Below are positions 1 to 12,240 of a DNA stretch of 60,000 nucleotides, in pieces. Each line of letters begins with the position of its first letter. Position 1 is the first letter of the stretch. Source of the stretch: Phoronis australis (taxonomy: Eukaryota > Phoronida > Phoronidae); the NCBI GenBank assembly GCA_002633005.1, contig NMRA01000089.1, forward strand, positions 795,895 to 855,894, in the 5' to 3' direction. The notes under the pieces were generated by a model. That model was not told where the DNA came from. It saw nothing but the letters and a program-made list of their open reading frames with translations, and did no database searches. Both the position numbers and the translations under genes were made by a program.

Positions 1-1014
1 CGTACAAGTACATTGAAAACACTTGGAATGACAGAAGTATACAAAAACATGAACTGCATCCACTAAAAAAAAAACATTCAAATTTACAGATTTACACTAT
101 ACTCAAAATTAGTGAAGGGTGATACAACATTTGCACCAGAGACCAACTCACATCAGCAGATTATTTTCATCAGCTAACAATTTGTTTTTTGTTAACTTTA
201 GGAGAGCTCGTTGTTGTATGATTACAAATCATAATCTCTTTATAAAAGTTGGACACTTATAAAGTAATTTGGCATCATATGACGTTGAATGAAGTGACAA
301 TGTTCAATGCAACATGGCTCAATGTTGAAGAATTCTGACACTGATGCATCAATTCAAATAATGTAAGAAAATTAATGCCAAAAAATTCATTAATATGGGC
401 GCAACTGCAATCACAGGCAAAAGAAGAAAAACATAGTTAACAATTAGGCTCAAACTACATTCTACCAAAGGTTTGGTTGTGTATGTAAACATACAATTGA
501 CACTGATCATCATGCGACGTGTCACAAGTTGATGACAATCAGAACATATTAGATAAGTAACACATTTCAAACCGATCCTATCAGGGACGCCTGCCAGGAA
601 GGACATGACCGCAATAATCCAGCAACAAAGTACATGTTTAAGAACAACAATCTAGTGTTTGTTAGAATTCAATACCAGTCACATTTTCCAGTTGTGCTGA
701 TGTACAGCTTTTAGATTACCACATACAAGCCTGCTGTCCGTAGATCCAGTAAAGTCACCAAAACACTCGAAAGACTCCGTGATACATTGCCATGCATAAC
801 AACCAAAGCATGTGACTACATTAGTCAGATTTTCTCACAAGTTTAAGTCTACATAGTGTAGGCCTGTAGATACCAAAAATGATCTTATAAAATTCTATAA
901 GGTCATGGTATGTCGAGATGAGTAATATGACAAGAAGGCCTACCTAGCTTGCACTCAGTCGTTATCACAGCTCATTTTCACATTTTTGGCACATTTTGTA
1001 GATTAAAGAGCGCC
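1..1014. other. Downstream flank / possible 3' UTR of the sulfatase gene
   Basis: This stretch lies 3' of the minus-strand sulfatase stop codon. I see no protein-like reading frame and no AATAAA or ATTAAA on the minus strand, so the poly(A) site may lie outside the window or use a variant signal. Confidence 0.4.
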
Positions 1015-1340
1015 TTATTTCTCTTTACAATTGCACCACGGGAAGTTACAACAATGCTGTAGCCAAGGCCTCCACATAATATTTGACAGTCGAAATTCTG
1101 ACTGCACTGGCATCACCGTCTTCATATGTTCCAGTTTCAGTCTCTCCATCTCTGACACAATACTACTATGCATATCTAGATCCAAGGGGTTTTGCTCCGA
1201 TGGATCAGCGTTCATATTGAAGAGAATCGGTCGTTCAAGCCAGATGACGTCATTGCAGTTGCAAATATGGTGGCTGAAACAGCCTTCAGCGCCCTCTGTC
1301 CATGAAGGCCAGGTGTAATGAAGTTTCCACGTGATGTTGT
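1015..1340 (-). CDS. Sulfatase exon 5: cysteine-rich C-terminus and stop
   Basis: Encodes residues 455-562 and [14 protein letters not shown], then [16 protein letters not shown] (matching the LFD.S.DP.E.NPL pattern of the family), then [16 protein letters not shown]. The reading frame opens at acceptor TTTCAG|AC, well upstream of the first Met in the exon, so that Met is internal. Confidence 0.92.
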
Positions 1341-4300
1341 CTGAAAGGACAAAAAAGCGAGGGATGAAAATGTATTTTTAATACATGTTTAAATTTTGAA
1401 AAACTTTCATTTGTTGTCAATCCTCAGCTATACATGACTATGTGTGTATTTCAAACAATCCAGTAAACGTGTAAACAATCAAGTATTAAAACAAGATTTT
1501 GGACAGTAATTGTCTAACACATAAAACATATTTAAGTGCTTTAAAGTAGGTTGAAATGATTGAAAAATCTACACAACAGTAATGTTTAGATTAAAGCTTT
1601 AAAAATGCGGAATTCTATAAAAATTGGTGACATGTCAAAAAACACGAAGGAAATCGCCAAAAATAAATTGTCATAAATGATGAAATTAACCAACTTTTCA
1701 TTCTGCAAAACGAGACAGAATTATTCAACTTTTTTTTTAAAATGAAAATGACTGGTCAGAAATCTTTGGATCATTCATGAAAAGTATCTGGACTATCAGA
1801 AAGCACATCAAATATGATTACAAAGAGTTTTCCATTTGTAGCTGAAATTCAATTCCACAATGACAAGCCTTAATTTACAGAGTGGTCTAAAAATTTTTTG
1901 ATACCCATTTTGCTAAAATGCACACCAAGCAGTCAGTCAACAGCAGGTCTACTTTTCCACAAAATTGTGTAACTGACTCAAAGACAGCGGAATCATGACT
2001 GTGGCGAGAACAATGCACCTGATAGCGCCATTGAACGTTTGGCGGTCAAATTTTAGGAGTGTGAAAATGTAGCGAACACCAAATGGTAACTGTGGTCAAT
2101 CTATTTCAGTCACTATTCCCAACGAACAATATTAAAATTTTGCAGGTGCAGCCTGAGAAATCGTGGCAAATATTTCGTCTTTATATCGGCTACAGGATTG
2201 AAAAGAACCCTGGCTTGTAGGCTTTGAAAAGGGGTTAGTCTAAGTCAACAGTCCCTGGCAGATGGGAGAGTTTTGGCTGAAAGTGGTCAGGCAACCCCTG
2301 TGACCTCTTGCTATTTCTTGCAGTTAGAGTCTTAAAATTTGGCCACCAGTTTCAATTGCTCTTCTATCAGGGGTACTATTTCTACTTGAATCTGACATAC
2401 ATCAAATAAATGATCTTTACTCCAGAAGTTCCGATTTTTGGGAAACATATATTCTTAACAATTTTTATCGCCTGCTGCTTAACATATAGTACAATACAAT
2501 TCATGCTAATGCCAAAAGAATAATCAAAGCCTACTATCTACAGAACATGAAAATTTTGGGGAAATACAAAACACAGACCCAGGAAGAGATAGGCATTTTT
2601 GGGGCCACCTGTACAACTAAAGCGAAGTAATATAGCTCGAATTACTAATAGTGGCCAAGCAAGCATCATCGAAACCAAATCAAATGAAGTCAATCTGTAT
2701 CAATACGCAGTGTCAGTGATATTACTTAGGAAAGACGTCTTCCTGGTGATGTCAAACTCACTTTTAAAGTAGCGTATGCCATGGATGTCTGTGTTACAGT
2801 AATGGAACAGAACATCATGATGGTCGTCTGAGTTCTGCACACCAGTGAAAGCAGGCATCAGGTTCTTGCCATCAACAATGACATCTGTTGGTGGTATCTG
2901 CAATATGTGGCGCACAGTCGGAAACACGTCCATGAGACTTGTGGGGCGATCTATGACAAGGCCAGGGGAGATGACTCCAGGCCACATGGCAACTGTTGGT
3001 ACACGCAGAGCACCATCCATGGTTGCTTGCCCTTTTCCGCCTGTGAACATTAGAGCATTGACTTACTGGTGCAAAGTATATCAGAAATGTTGATTTTTTA
3101 CTTTGTATCAAAGGAAATGTTTAACTATGAAAAGTTTTGACTAAATTCAACTGCTGTGTTTAATTGTAATCCAAAATGACATTTGGTAACAGCTTGTCAG
3201 GTGATTAGTGTTCTTTGTAAAAAGCCATATAAGCATAAAATAATGAAACATTGCTACAAATATTTCATTTGACAGCTAGATGTAGCGAGAATCAAAATTG
3301 GCATCAAATTGGACATGAGAATAATTTATGTGCTCCGGTGTAAGCCTATGGGCTTGCAATAGAGAACCTACATAAAACAATTGTGGTCTTCCCAGAGGCC
3401 ACGGACTTGTATTACACATTGTCTGAACCTGCATTGTCGGCACATGTTCTAAGAGTCTAAAACAGAATCTAGACTGGGTGCAAGTGTCGAGGTTGATGTG
3501 GTATGGACTGACAATTGAGGGCTCATGCCTGAACACCGAGGTGAGTTTACTCACGAAGGCATAAACATTAGGCAAATCTTACACCCAACAGGATTTGTAT
3601 GCAAGTGGATGACAAGGCGTGCACTAGCTGATTACCCCAGAGTATCCAGCGAATTCCTCAACACATCAAAGGCTTGATGGCACTGTCAAAGATTGCAGTG
3701 AGCTAGTTGCCATTCATGGGCTTGGCTGAACGTGTTAGATAAGATAATTGCAGTGTCGTAAACCAACACACCTGTTTAGCGTACATATGTTTCAAAGTCA
3801 AAAAATAAACGACCAAAATGACTGTTTTTAAAATTGATAAGTAAATAGTGACTGATGCATTACAAGAGACGTTAGGAAATAGGTTTTCTACAGAATCACC
3901 ACTAAGCCATGAGCCTTAATTTGGGATTCGATAAGGACAGGTTAGTTACAGTGTGGATTAGACTCGCTTAGGTGTAGGGGTAATAAAACACCAAATGTAG
4001 GCGTAGGAGATGTCTCATGTAGAACAATAACCCAAGTGGGTGAGGAATTATTAGCTGAATGGACACCCGGTAATATACCTCTGAAAATCCCATTGTAGCC
4101 TCCTTCCTGGTTTCCATAGATATCATGTTCTTCGTTGTGTCCTCCATTGTCAGAAGTAAAGTACACTAAAGTGTTGCCATCTTGACCTAGCCTTTCCAAT
4201 ACTTTCATGATTTCACCAACCGACCAATCAAGTTCTTCCACATTGTCACCGTAGCGACCATGCTTGCTCTTGCCATCAAATCTAGTCGATGCATGCATTG

Positions 4301-7300
4301 CTGTATGGACTTGAATCCATGACATCATTAATAGAAATGGACGCTCATTTTTAACACTATTTTCTATAAATGTTGTCCCCTCATTGACTAGTCTTTGAGT
4401 GAGGTTGTTGTCTAACCGTATGGGTTGTTCTATAAAATCATAATTTCTCATCAGAACACTGTTGATTATCTTCACATTGTTCAAGAAAATAAGAACAAAA
4501 GCGCACGTAAGCACTAATATTGTGAACAGAAAGACGGTAGTGATTCTACCAATAAAGTTGGCATAGCACATGGCGCACACCGTAACCAGACAAACAAATG
4601 TTGAAACTAGGGTATAACGTCGTGCTACTGGACCACCAGCATCTATGACTGAACCATCACGTTCCACTCCGAAATCTTTCAAGTTTGTCAGCGGAATTCC
4701 ATAAAAATAATCGAAGCCTTGATCCAACGGGTGATGGCAGGTAGAACCAAATTCATCACAGTACATTCCTAAGTGCCATTTGCCTGGAAATATAAAGCCC
4801 ATTGTCAGTAATTGAGTGAATGCAAGAGGTAAATAAATGTAAGACTTATCAATACTCATTAAAAGCGGTGTACTCAATTCCCCCAGTCAATGAGTGAATG
4901 TTGGGAAATTTTAATGAACCTTGAAACGCAAATGGCCTCGATTAAACTCTTTAGTAAACCAGATCCTCTTTAAAAACCCACTGTTTATCACAATTATGAA
5001 AAGTTGAAAAACAGACTCAAAAATTAAATAAAATATCATTGGTTATTGCAATAATTTATTACAGCCCAAAGACAAAAGTTCAATTAGCACAGAATGTGTC
5101 TGCATTATTCTCCTTACCACCACTTTATTTGTCTCCCATGCAGGACTGATGTACATTTTGTTGGTCTTACTTTGTACGGGGCAAGCTGAATTATGGCAAG
5201 CACATGAGCGAAGCAAGAGGTGAATAGACGACACGCACATGCACACACACGTACACACCCACCTATCAGAGCAGTGTGGTAGCCAGCTTGCTTGGCGATT
5301 TCGGCAATCGTCACTTCCTGCTGTGGCAAGCCTCCTCTGCAGGCAACAAATGGCAACACTGACATGAAGCTATCTGGACTCATTCCTTAAAATGGAAATG
5401 AAAATAATTGGCACGTGCGTTAAACAATAGTTTAATGTTTCAAAGGCATATACAGAACACTACACTGTTGATCAATGATGAAATAATGCTATGGTAAGCT
5501 GAACCCTGAGAACTGGCAGTATAATAAAATGAGATTTTGCAAAGAAGATGTCATAGGTATCGATTCAGCAAACATTCCAGACAGGCTTCTCAGAGACCTT
5601 TCACACACTCAACACTATTTCGTGTGGAAGGTCCACATGGTAATTAATTTATGCGCATAATAAACAGACCAGCTGCAGACCACAAACTGCAGGATTTTAG
5701 AACACCATCTGAATGAGATGCCACCAGCAGAAAAGAATAAAAATTTGCTACATTTAAATCGTAATGGTGTTATCTTATTTAGATTCCCCTTTGACATTAA
5801 TATTTCATTTTTTGAACAAAAAAGACGATCAAAAATTAATCACGTCTTGATTATTTTATAATTTACAAGTCAAGAATTATACGATGACACTTGCCTTACC
5901 TCAAAACCCAACTGCTGCCTGGGGGTTTGGTAATAGGCCTAACTATCTTGCACACCCAGCAGAATTAATGACAAACATTGCAACATTAAACAAACGTTTT
6001 AGGTTGTCCTATTTTCAAAATTCAAAAAGTTGTTAACCTAATTGCGTGTTTTTCACAAACTATTTAAATATGCTATTTACAAACTTTTAAAATGAAAATT
6101 TAAATACATCATTGTTGCCCCTAATGTGTTTATGATTGTCTCATTATCTAGAACGATTAGCAGCCAGAGGCGATTTAATTAAACACAACAGCATGGTGTC
6201 TTTAATCTGAATCGGCAAATTCTGTGGTGCACAAACTGGTCATTGCGGCCATCTCAACCGGTTAGGGTATCAAATGAGAATTCTTTTCATGGGATTGCCC
6301 AGAACAGTTCTCATTCTTTGTAGAAAATGTGATGTCACGAAGTTCAGAAATTTCATCTTTTAACATGATATCATATGTCAACATTCAAAACCTTAAGAAT
6401 ATTAATTGGCACATACTTTTTGCCTAGATGACAGATGTATGGTTTCTAGATTCTCAGAGTCGTTTGTAATGGGTCGTGTAAGGCAACAGTGGATTATGTG
6501 CAAACTTTTGCCGTCGATAATAAAATAACGAAACGATGATTTGAAGACTAAAAATTAAATAAATTAACAAGTAGTCAGCTGATTTCATTGATAATCGACA
6601 TGTGCTTGTTTTAGACTCAGTGCTTAACTATAACCAAATGACTTAGAATATTTCATAAACATAAACATAAACATTTCCCTGCCAAATATGGAGCGGGTAA
6701 ACAAGTGAATGCAACTGGTGAACAGGCATTAATCAGTTCACACAGGAACACTTACAGTTTAGAACTTGAGTTTCAATAAAAAATCAGAGTAATGAAGCGT
6801 TTTAACTTGAGAAAAATGTTTTCAAAGCAACAGAAAGTAGGCCTAACTTCCTCGACTGCCTCATTTCTCTGAAGCAAAGCTCATTACTATACATAGACAT
6901 GAGCCCTGTAACTCACTGATCATGAAAATCAACTAAATTGATTGAACTAATAAAGATGTAATTAACCCCACTGGATTTTCTGAGCGTGCACAGCAGTCTC
7001 AAATATAAGTTCTGTTAAACCATAGAAGTAGCTACAGTTCTATGGTTTAACACACAAGCAATAGCCCACCGTTACTACCAAACAAACTGAATTCACAAGA
7101 ACTCTGCAGTAATAAACAAGTATTTAGTGAAATATCATTTTAAAAAGTCCATAACAATACCAGTCCTTATGGGGTACCGTCCAGTTAGGAATGCAGCCCT
7201 ACTAGGAGTACAAGTAGGAGCTGCCGTTAAGTGTTGTGATAGTACAGCACCACGCCGACCTATGCTGTCAATATTTGGGGTCCTGAGAGACGTGTTGCCA

Positions 7301-7416
7301 AAGATGCCAACATCTCCAATACCAAGGTCATCTGCCACAAACAGCAGAATGTTTGGTTGAGAGTGAACACCGCATACCAGAGCCACCAAGGCCCATATTT
7401 GTTTCAACAGGCACAT
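1015..7416 (-). CDS. Arylsulfatase / steryl-sulfatase-like membrane sulfatase, 5 coding exons
   Basis: Coding exons on the minus strand are 7161-7416, 5263-5385, 4079-4783, 2762-3040 and 1015-1340. All four introns are GT-AG and phase 1. They join into 562 codons plus stop; the human STS/ARSE group is about 580-590 residues. What is seen: a signal peptide (1-19), the DD metal-binding pair (29-30), the [12 protein letters not shown] signature (69-80) whose Cys69 should become formylglycine, K128 and H130 in GKWHLG, a membrane hairpin (about 183-203 and 207-228), H286/H290 in VHTAMH, D338-N339 in FTSDNGG, K364 in GGKG, and Cys clusters ([12 protein letters not shown]) at the end. Family knowledge: these enzymes hydrolyse sulfate esters; STS itself sits in the ER membrane and acts on steroid sulfates. 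The hairpin and C-terminal cysteines place it in the STS/ARSD/ARSE/ARSF/ARSH group, not ARSA or ARSB. The substrate cannot be told from sequence. No broken motif is seen. Confidence 0.95.
1341..2761 (-). other. Sulfatase intron 4
   Basis: GT-AG intron of 1421 bp, AT-rich. I see no repeat or coding segment that I can support. Confidence 0.8.
2762..3040 (-). CDS. Sulfatase exon 4
   Basis: Encodes residues 362-455 (both end codons split). It holds [15 protein letters not shown] with the catalytic-type Lys, [18 protein letters not shown] and FHYCN, all typical of the STS group. Acceptor TTCACAG|GC; donor AAAA|GTGAGT. Confidence 0.95.
3041..4078 (-). other. Sulfatase intron 3
   Basis: GT-AG intron of 1038 bp with no recognisable content. 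A 99-codon minus-strand frame at 3276-3575 has no family features. Confidence 0.8.
4079..4783 (-). CDS. Sulfatase exon 3: active-site Lys/His, membrane hairpin, DN motif
   Basis: Encodes residues 127-362. It starts at GKWHLGMYC, holds the two hydrophobic segments near residues 183-228, VHTAMH, and FTSDNGG, and ends at NGIFR(G). Acceptor TTCCAG|GC; donor CAGAG|GTATAT. Confidence 0.95.
5222..5260. repeat. CA/TG-rich microsatellite at the exon 2 donor
   Basis: On the transcribed (minus) strand, intron 2 begins with GTGGGTGTGTACG followed by further TG-rich DNA. The 5' splice site therefore lies at the edge of a simple repeat whose length may vary. Confidence 0.75.
5263..5385 (-). CDS. Sulfatase exon 2
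   Basis: Encodes residues 87-126, with split codons 86 and 127. It contains [20 protein letters not shown], which aligns with the STS segment before GKWH. The acceptor is TTTTAAG|GA. The donor is ATAG|GTGGGT, and the intron starts in a TG-rich microsatellite. Confidence 0.93.
5386..7160 (-). other. Sulfatase intron 1
   Basis: GT-AG intron of 1775 bp. It contains two TAGGCCTA octamers (5934, 6838) and a short perfect hairpin (7013-7052). No coding segment is seen. Confidence 0.75.
7013..7052. repeat. Short perfect inverted repeat
   Basis: A 15-bp stem (TGTTAAACCATAGAA) and its exact complement are separated by a 10-nt spacer, in sulfatase intron 1. It may be the end of a MITE or a chance hairpin. 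Confidence 0.6.
7161..7416 (-). CDS. Sulfatase exon 1: signal peptide and catalytic signature
   Basis: Encodes residues 1-86: signal peptide, ADDLG metal site and CTPSR signature. It ends ACTG|GTATTG and splices to give RTGMSPD. An in-frame TAG lies three codons before the ATG, but it coincides with a good acceptor (TTTCTAG, exon edge at 7422), so a 5' UTR exon probably lies further upstream. The signal peptide supports this ATG. Confidence 0.93.
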
Positions 7417-8188
7417 CAGGGGCTAGAAATAGAAGATTTTTTCACAAAAGTCAAATTTTGTCTTTTTGAAGGCCTTTTCAGTCAATCTCAAAAAATATAC
7501 TTATTCTAACAGGTATTTTGAACCTTTTCACTACCGAAAATTAGATTTCATAAGGTTATGGAACCTTCGATCATCAAAGAGTTTGAGCATTCAGCTAAAT
7601 ATCTTCAAAACTACAAAATTTAGTACATCTTTTTGAAAGCAGAGAGTCAGTAGAATCCTTTATCAATTTGTTGTTGACTGGTTCAAACAACTATGTTTTT
7701 TGTAAAGTTTAACAAAAAAAGAATCATGGTACAATCACAACAAAACAAAAAGTATCTTAAACACAATCAAATTTTATTTTCAACGTTCAAGATGAAACCT
7801 CAAAATCGTCATTACACTTTACAAGTTTTCACCACATTTTCATTTCATACATTCTTTATAAAAATTATACTCATACTTTTGATGGCCAATCATGCAAAAC
7901 AATTCCTAAAAACATTTCGATGAACAACTTGCACAGAGAATAATATCTGAAAGTTTCACACGAATCCGATCAGCCATTTCCGCGATGATGCTCCAAAGTT
8001 AGCCAATCTATAGGGCTGTCCTGGATTACCCATTTATCCACAATGCCGTAAACATCCATCAGACATATTTGCTGCCTGTTTTCGTGCCATTGGAATTTCA
8101 CGTTATTAGTGTTCAGTTGCTGCATGCCTTTACATTAGTTTTTTTTTTTGGCTGCATTACTCCATTCGTCTTTCCAATGATAACAAAG

Positions 8189-8290
8189 CATTACTGCTGT
8201 GCTGTGGGCTGCAACTCCAATGTGAAAAAGTTTGATAAACTGCATGACAATATACCCGCGGAAGCATGGTGTCAGAGAAATTCTTTGCCT
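8189..8290 (+). pseudogene. Half of a THAP-like zinc finger (relic)
   Basis: The frame opening at about 8189 reads ITKHYCCAVGCNSNVKKFD and then drifts into low-similarity sequence. A Cys pair spaced C-x3-C followed by N and basic residues resembles the start of a THAP (C2CH) finger, but the expected Trp-Pro region and second Cys-x2-His pair are absent downstream. THAP domains occur in host regulators and in P-element-type transposases, so this could be either. It rests on about 15 residues. Confidence 0.3.
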
Positions 8291-10739
8291 TCCCACTTAA
8301 CATCAATGAGAAATACGAATCGGAAAATGTGCCCGATTTCGAAAACTAGGTCACACGCATTCCTATATCTCTGGGACAAAGAAGAGTTTCACTGCAGAGT
8401 AATCTGGGACAGCATTATTCTTGGATCCTACATAATCCCAAGGTTACCACAAGTGATTGTTCCTAGATTCAATCAAATATTTACAATTTACAAATATATA
8501 GAATTCAAATTTCACATTCAGTAAAAGCATAGATATTTTGAACTAGGAAACATTTATTGACAATGTGAAGTGTGGGAGGTGAAAACATTCCCTTTACCAA
8601 ATAATACAATACTTGTTTCACATGTTGACTCCACCGTGACACTCTGCAGGTGATTGTGCTGTAGCATGTGAGCCACCGACCCCAGAAGAACTTTTTGAGG
8701 GGTTAGCATGCTTAGTAGGCCTAATCAAAATTTAGTATCCTCGACGGAACGCGGGTTTCATGATTGCCACTTCATGACAGTAATCAGTAAAAGGGTCGTC
8801 TCATAGCTTGAGACGTTTCACCCTGTTTAATTAAAACTTAACGCACCTGGCAGGCAGGCGGAAGTTCCGTGTTTCTTTGGATTACACAGGCATGACCTTG
8901 ACCTTCTGTTGTAATAGAAAATGGCGCATTGATTCTTTGGTGAGTGACTGTCACTGTCAGGAAGGTTTTTGTTAATTTCTGAGCATTGTTGATAAATTTA
9001 CTGTTATGAACGAAATTGTGGAACTGTTTAACAGATGTGCATTTGCAACTCTGTGTTTGCGGTAGGCCTAATTGCTGGCAGTGGCAGCTTAGCCTAAGAC
9101 TTTTAAGGCCAAGCTGAACCTGTATCAGTAATAAAACTTGAACTAAATAGCTTCCCGTCTACTCTACTGGTGATTTTCAAAAGTTCCCCAGTTTGGTGGG
9201 GCTCTTCCGGTAACATGTGAACACATCCCTTAAGGTAACGAAGTGGTGGGGGTGATCTTTGGAAAGTTTGTAGCCTACTACTACTAGGCTAGTTGTGCGC
9301 CTTGCAGTTTGCAGTGTCCGCATTCATTCATGGACTTCTGATAGTGTTTTTTATATATGAATTTGCCTATCAGCATCTACAAAACTGCTGAGGCAAAAGC
9401 TACCACTTGTGGTAAAAAATTTTTTGAATGCAGACTGATAACCTGTAGAATTTCATTTTTGACTATGCCAATCTCTCATTCATTGGGTCACATGACCACG
9501 CATGTCTTTTGGTTACCTGTCTTTTAGTAAATTTTTTTTCGAAAAAGAAAGTTGCATTGAATGCAAAAAAAAACGTAGCAAGACCAAACTTCATTTGATG
9601 ATGTTCAAGATGAAATTTTAAAAACGTTGTTACAGTTTCCTATATTATAATTTTGTTACACTTTGACTTGTTTCATGGAAATCATGAAACTCCTGTTTTT
9701 GATAATCATTCCTGCAAAAAATTGAACATTTTAAAAACTATTCCTACTAGATTGAGGAATTTTTGTAAAGTTCCATTTTTGCATGAGGGGATGTAAAAAA
9801 AATCAGATTTGTTTTTTTATGAAAAAAGCAAAAGTTGGATGAAACGAAAACTTCTCTGAGATTTCATGTTAATGTATCAAATAAAATTCGAACGTGTTAA
9901 TGGCCATCATTATTTTGCTATATGAATACCTTTTGCTAAAGTTTAAGTGCAAAGACACATGGTCAGATGGGTCAATTTATGACAGTTCAGATGATGTGTA
10001 TACCTACACAGAGTTAATATTTAGGTGTGTTGATCTTTAACTAAATGTGCAGACCTCTGAATACTGTTCCACTAGTACATGTGATCAGTTTAGTGTCCAA
10101 TGTAGATACAGACTAATGTTTATTAGTACAGGCAGATATTGAATAACTTTAGAGTCTTGAAAACCTTGTTCAACAACACCACTTGGCCTGTTATTGTTTC
10201 ACATTCCTGTGGTTTTAAGTGGATCATTTTCTGGCTCCAAGTCCTTCATTATGTTGTTCTATTTTAAGATGAATATGAGCATGTTATCAGTTGGGAATAA
10301 TTTGCAGAGATTGAAACACATGACTTCCCATGTGGTATAATTACTAGGTTTAATGCAGACTAATTGTGCTTCCCTGTTGGGACTATCTCACTAGTAAAGA
10401 AGACTTGTATACCTTTAAAGTTTCTATACCTGCTTGACTCAGAGTGCAGAACTGTTAAAAAGTCAGCATGACCCGACATGCAATGAGCAAGCTGTTGAGG
10501 AATAACAACTGATGGAGGTTTCCAGGACCATTAATCACTTCTCTCCTCTGAGTAAGGCACTAGTCTAGACCTGGTAAACGATGGTCTTTGTGCCGTGTCT
10601 GAACTTGGAGTTCTGCTTAAACTCAAGATCGCGTATCTATGAGCTTGGAATTTAGTGTTATTTAAAGTGTTCAGGAGAAAGTTTTTGTTCATTGTAAAGA
10701 ACTTTTACATATGTTGGTCTGACATCAATTTTTTTTGTT

Positions 10740-11240
10740 TTTTTTGTTTGTCCGTTCTCTACAGGTCGCAATTTCGTCCAATTCGCATGAAATTTGCACA
10801 CGACGTGTAGATCAGAAAGTCCTGGAACCCTATTGTTTTTGGTCATGATCGGATTCAAAATGGCGGACATGGTGGCCATTTTGTTTCCGGTTTCAGATTC
10901 AAATGATCATAGAGGCCGCATTTTTTTGACGTACAAGGCTGAAAGTTGGTGTGATTATTACAGAACACATGTTCTACAACTGTGCCGAAAAACATTGACT
11001 TCTGATCAAAGATGGCAGAAATATTGACAATGGTGCATGCGCACCTCGATATCTGGCCGAAAACGTTTTCTCCTGTAGAGGGCGCATTGGCGAACCAATC
11101 ATTTTCAAACTGGTCAGGTGTTTGTTGCTATTGATTAGCTGTTATAAAATTTTGTTTAACCGGAAGTCAATTTCAAGATGGCGGCTCTGGCGCAGTTTCA
11201 CCCATTTTCAATCGTTCTACGGTCGCATTTTTAACGGTAA
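10740..11240. repeat. Dispersed repeat resembling the intronic repeat family
   Basis: It contains phrases such as TTCGCATGAAATTTGCACA and TGGTGGCCATTTTG, similar to the repeats in the LTD gene introns (27.1-28.1 and 42.7-44.2 kb). Boundaries are not sharp. Confidence 0.4.
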
Positions 11241-11581
11241 GAGCAAATGACTTGAATTTTTGCATGTGGATTCCTTGAAGTATGCTCTTTCAAAACTTCT
11301 GCAATAACGTTTTTCTCAGACTTACCGTTTTCGAGTTATTTGACTTTGAATTTCACAAAAACGCAAAATTACAATTTTTTCGAAAAATTTATGGAATGTT
11401 GTGAAACTGCCAGGTTACATAGAGTTTTGAACGGACTTTCAGAAGATATTTCAATTTGTCACTTTTTGAATTATTTTAGAGTTTCTAAAAACGCTGTTCT
11501 TTTGTTGACCGATTTTGCTGTTCGCCAAGTGTCGCTCAACACTGTAGCCTATTTACTGATTTCTCATATCTTCTGTAGTCA

Positions 11582-12240
11582 CATGATTGTTAGTGTTGCT
11601 CATAATCGCCACCTTCATCGTCATAATCATCGTCATTAATTTCGCCTAGTGTCGTTCAAGATTGGAGGTTGCCCTGAACAGTCAGGTCGCGGCCACAGGG
11701 CATTTTCTAGTGTCTACAATTCATATGTCAGGTTTGGCTCGTTGTTCAAGGAATTTTTTGAAAACAGATGCTAGAAAACTGATTTACTTGTGTTTTTGAA
11801 TGAGGAAAGCCAAGTTTTTACCTACTTTTGGTGCAAACCGGTGGCTGTCATTTGCTATCAACCTCTGTTGTCTGCCGTCCGAGAAACCGGGTGCGTGAAC
11901 AAGACTGCAGCCTATTTCTTACTGCTTTCTTCGCTACTCACATGAATGTTATCGTGTTGTTCATAATTGCGGCCTTCATGGTCATGATCGTCTTCGTCCT
12001 CCCCATTGTCGTCTTTTCGATTAATTTCGCTAAGTGTCGCTCCTCCAAGCAGTCTCGCACTGTTGTCACTAAATCACCGGCTATTGAACAAGACTTACTT
12101 CTTCACTAGTCACATGAATGTTATCGTGTTGTTCATAATTGCCACCTTCATCGTCATAATCGTTGTCGTCCTCCCTATCGTCGTTTTTTCGATTAATTTC
12201 GCCAAGTGTCACTCCTCTGAGCGCTCTCGTTCTTATTATT
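11582..12240 (+). repeat. Tandem repeat with a conserved hydrophobic reading frame (3 copies)
   Basis: Copies begin at CATGAATG near 11941 and 12113 (period 172 bp), and a diverged, shifted, internally deleted copy begins near 11582. Copies 2 and 3 both encode MNVIVLFII followed by a hydrophobic stretch and VFSINFAKC. By eye, most differences between copies 2 and 3 fall at third codon positions and about half are silent. That hints at past coding constraint for a small membrane peptide, but no family is recognised and copy 2 ends at a stop soon afterwards. Confidence 0.55.

Noticed and set aside
3276-3575. 99-codon minus-strand frame in sulfatase intron 3
   Set aside because: It lies between exons that splice directly to each other in frame and has no sulfatase similarity.
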